DNA from: Pseudomonas viridiflava
Lineage (GTDB): Bacteria; Pseudomonadota; Gammaproteobacteria; Pseudomonadales; Pseudomonadaceae
Assembly: GCF_900582195.1 (NCBI RefSeq)
Contig: NZ_UTHA01000063.1
Coordinates: 1 to 64,000, forward strand
Length of the DNA: 64,000 bases
Reading direction: 5' to 3'
Shown here: one piece after another, positions 63,826 through 64,000 of the stretch
Layout: every line of letters begins with the position of its first letter
Numbering within the stretch: position 1 is the first letter of the stretch
Made by a program: the position numbers and the translations under genes
Notes under the pieces: generated by a model
Told to the model about the DNA's origin: nothing
Databases searched by the model: none
Seen by the model: the letters and a program-made list of their open reading frames with translations, nothing else

Positions 63826-64000
63826 CTGAACGGGCGTCAGCTTCTGGCCAAAAGCAATCTTCTTTTTCCTGTTGGGTGGCCGCCGCACCGAGCTACTAAA
63901 CAATGGCGCAAGACGTTGTAGCCTCAAGCAGGTAACGCGACGTGTCTTTTAAACAACCGCGAAAAACGCCTAAACACGCCTCATCAACACGCCGTTCAAA

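Overview
The window reads as the chromosome of a Pseudomonas of the P. fluorescens complex. It is GC-rich and densely packed with short operons. It carries a near-textbook P. fluorescens-type galactose dehydrogenase, a hydroxyproline catabolic operon, a FecIRA-type iron-signalling set, a cobalamin-riboswitch TonB operon and a CioAB-like oxidase. The species is not fixed by what I can see.

Layout. 1-5.7 kb: a type VI secretion cargo island with the tail of an upstream protein, an Rhs polymorphic toxin, its likely immunity protein and a stand-alone PAAR spike tip. 5.7-11.1 kb: housekeeping and metabolic genes (trmK, a YahK-like alcohol dehydrogenase, gal, two small stress-type proteins, an SDR-AraC pair). 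11.3-13.7 kb: a single tRNA-like gene with anticodon CTT and unusual identity bases, followed 25 bp later, in front of a good ribosome-binding site, by a 761-residue protein of unknown function. This is the most unusual object in the window. 13.8-21.3 kb: a complete trans-4-hydroxy-L-proline degradation operon (permease, epimerase, deaminase, ketoglutarate-semialdehyde dehydrogenase, D-hydroxyproline dehydrogenase) with a divergent PAS-AraC regulator. 21.3-24 kb: a LysE exporter with an AraC regulator, a lipoprotein, a MarR remnant and a 32-codon small ORF with its own RBS and terminator. 24-30 kb: a mechanosensitive channel, a secreted repeat protein, and a LysR regulator divergent from a VOC protein and a dicarboxylate-type symporter.

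30-40.8 kb: an old-yellow-enzyme operon (NemA-like, SDR, NTF2-like, SRPBCC) behind a TetR-family-type operator, then small metabolic and resistance-type genes, a decayed hydrolase, a CigR-family protein, a quinone oxidoreductase-LysR pair and a two-domain methyltransferase. 41-43.3 kb: a second-locus panB tail-to-tail with an overlapping MocR regulator. 43.4-49.4 kb: a DadA-like oxidase, a hemerythrin, CioAB-like quinol oxidase and a formaldehyde-dehydrogenase-like enzyme. 49.4-53 kb: the cobalamin riboswitch operon (TonB receptor, 2Fe-2S ferredoxin, periplasmic binding protein). 53-57.3 kb: a Fur box, sigma factor, anti-sigma factor and TonB siderophore receptor. 57.4-64 kb: miscellaneous genes (saccharopine-dehydrogenase-like, DUF2269, DCC thiol oxidoreductase, acyltransferase 3, nucleotidyltransferase, aldose-epimerase-like).

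Long antisense open frames are common here because of the GC-rich codon usage and are left out. Product calls come from reading motifs and remembered family sequences; no database search was run.
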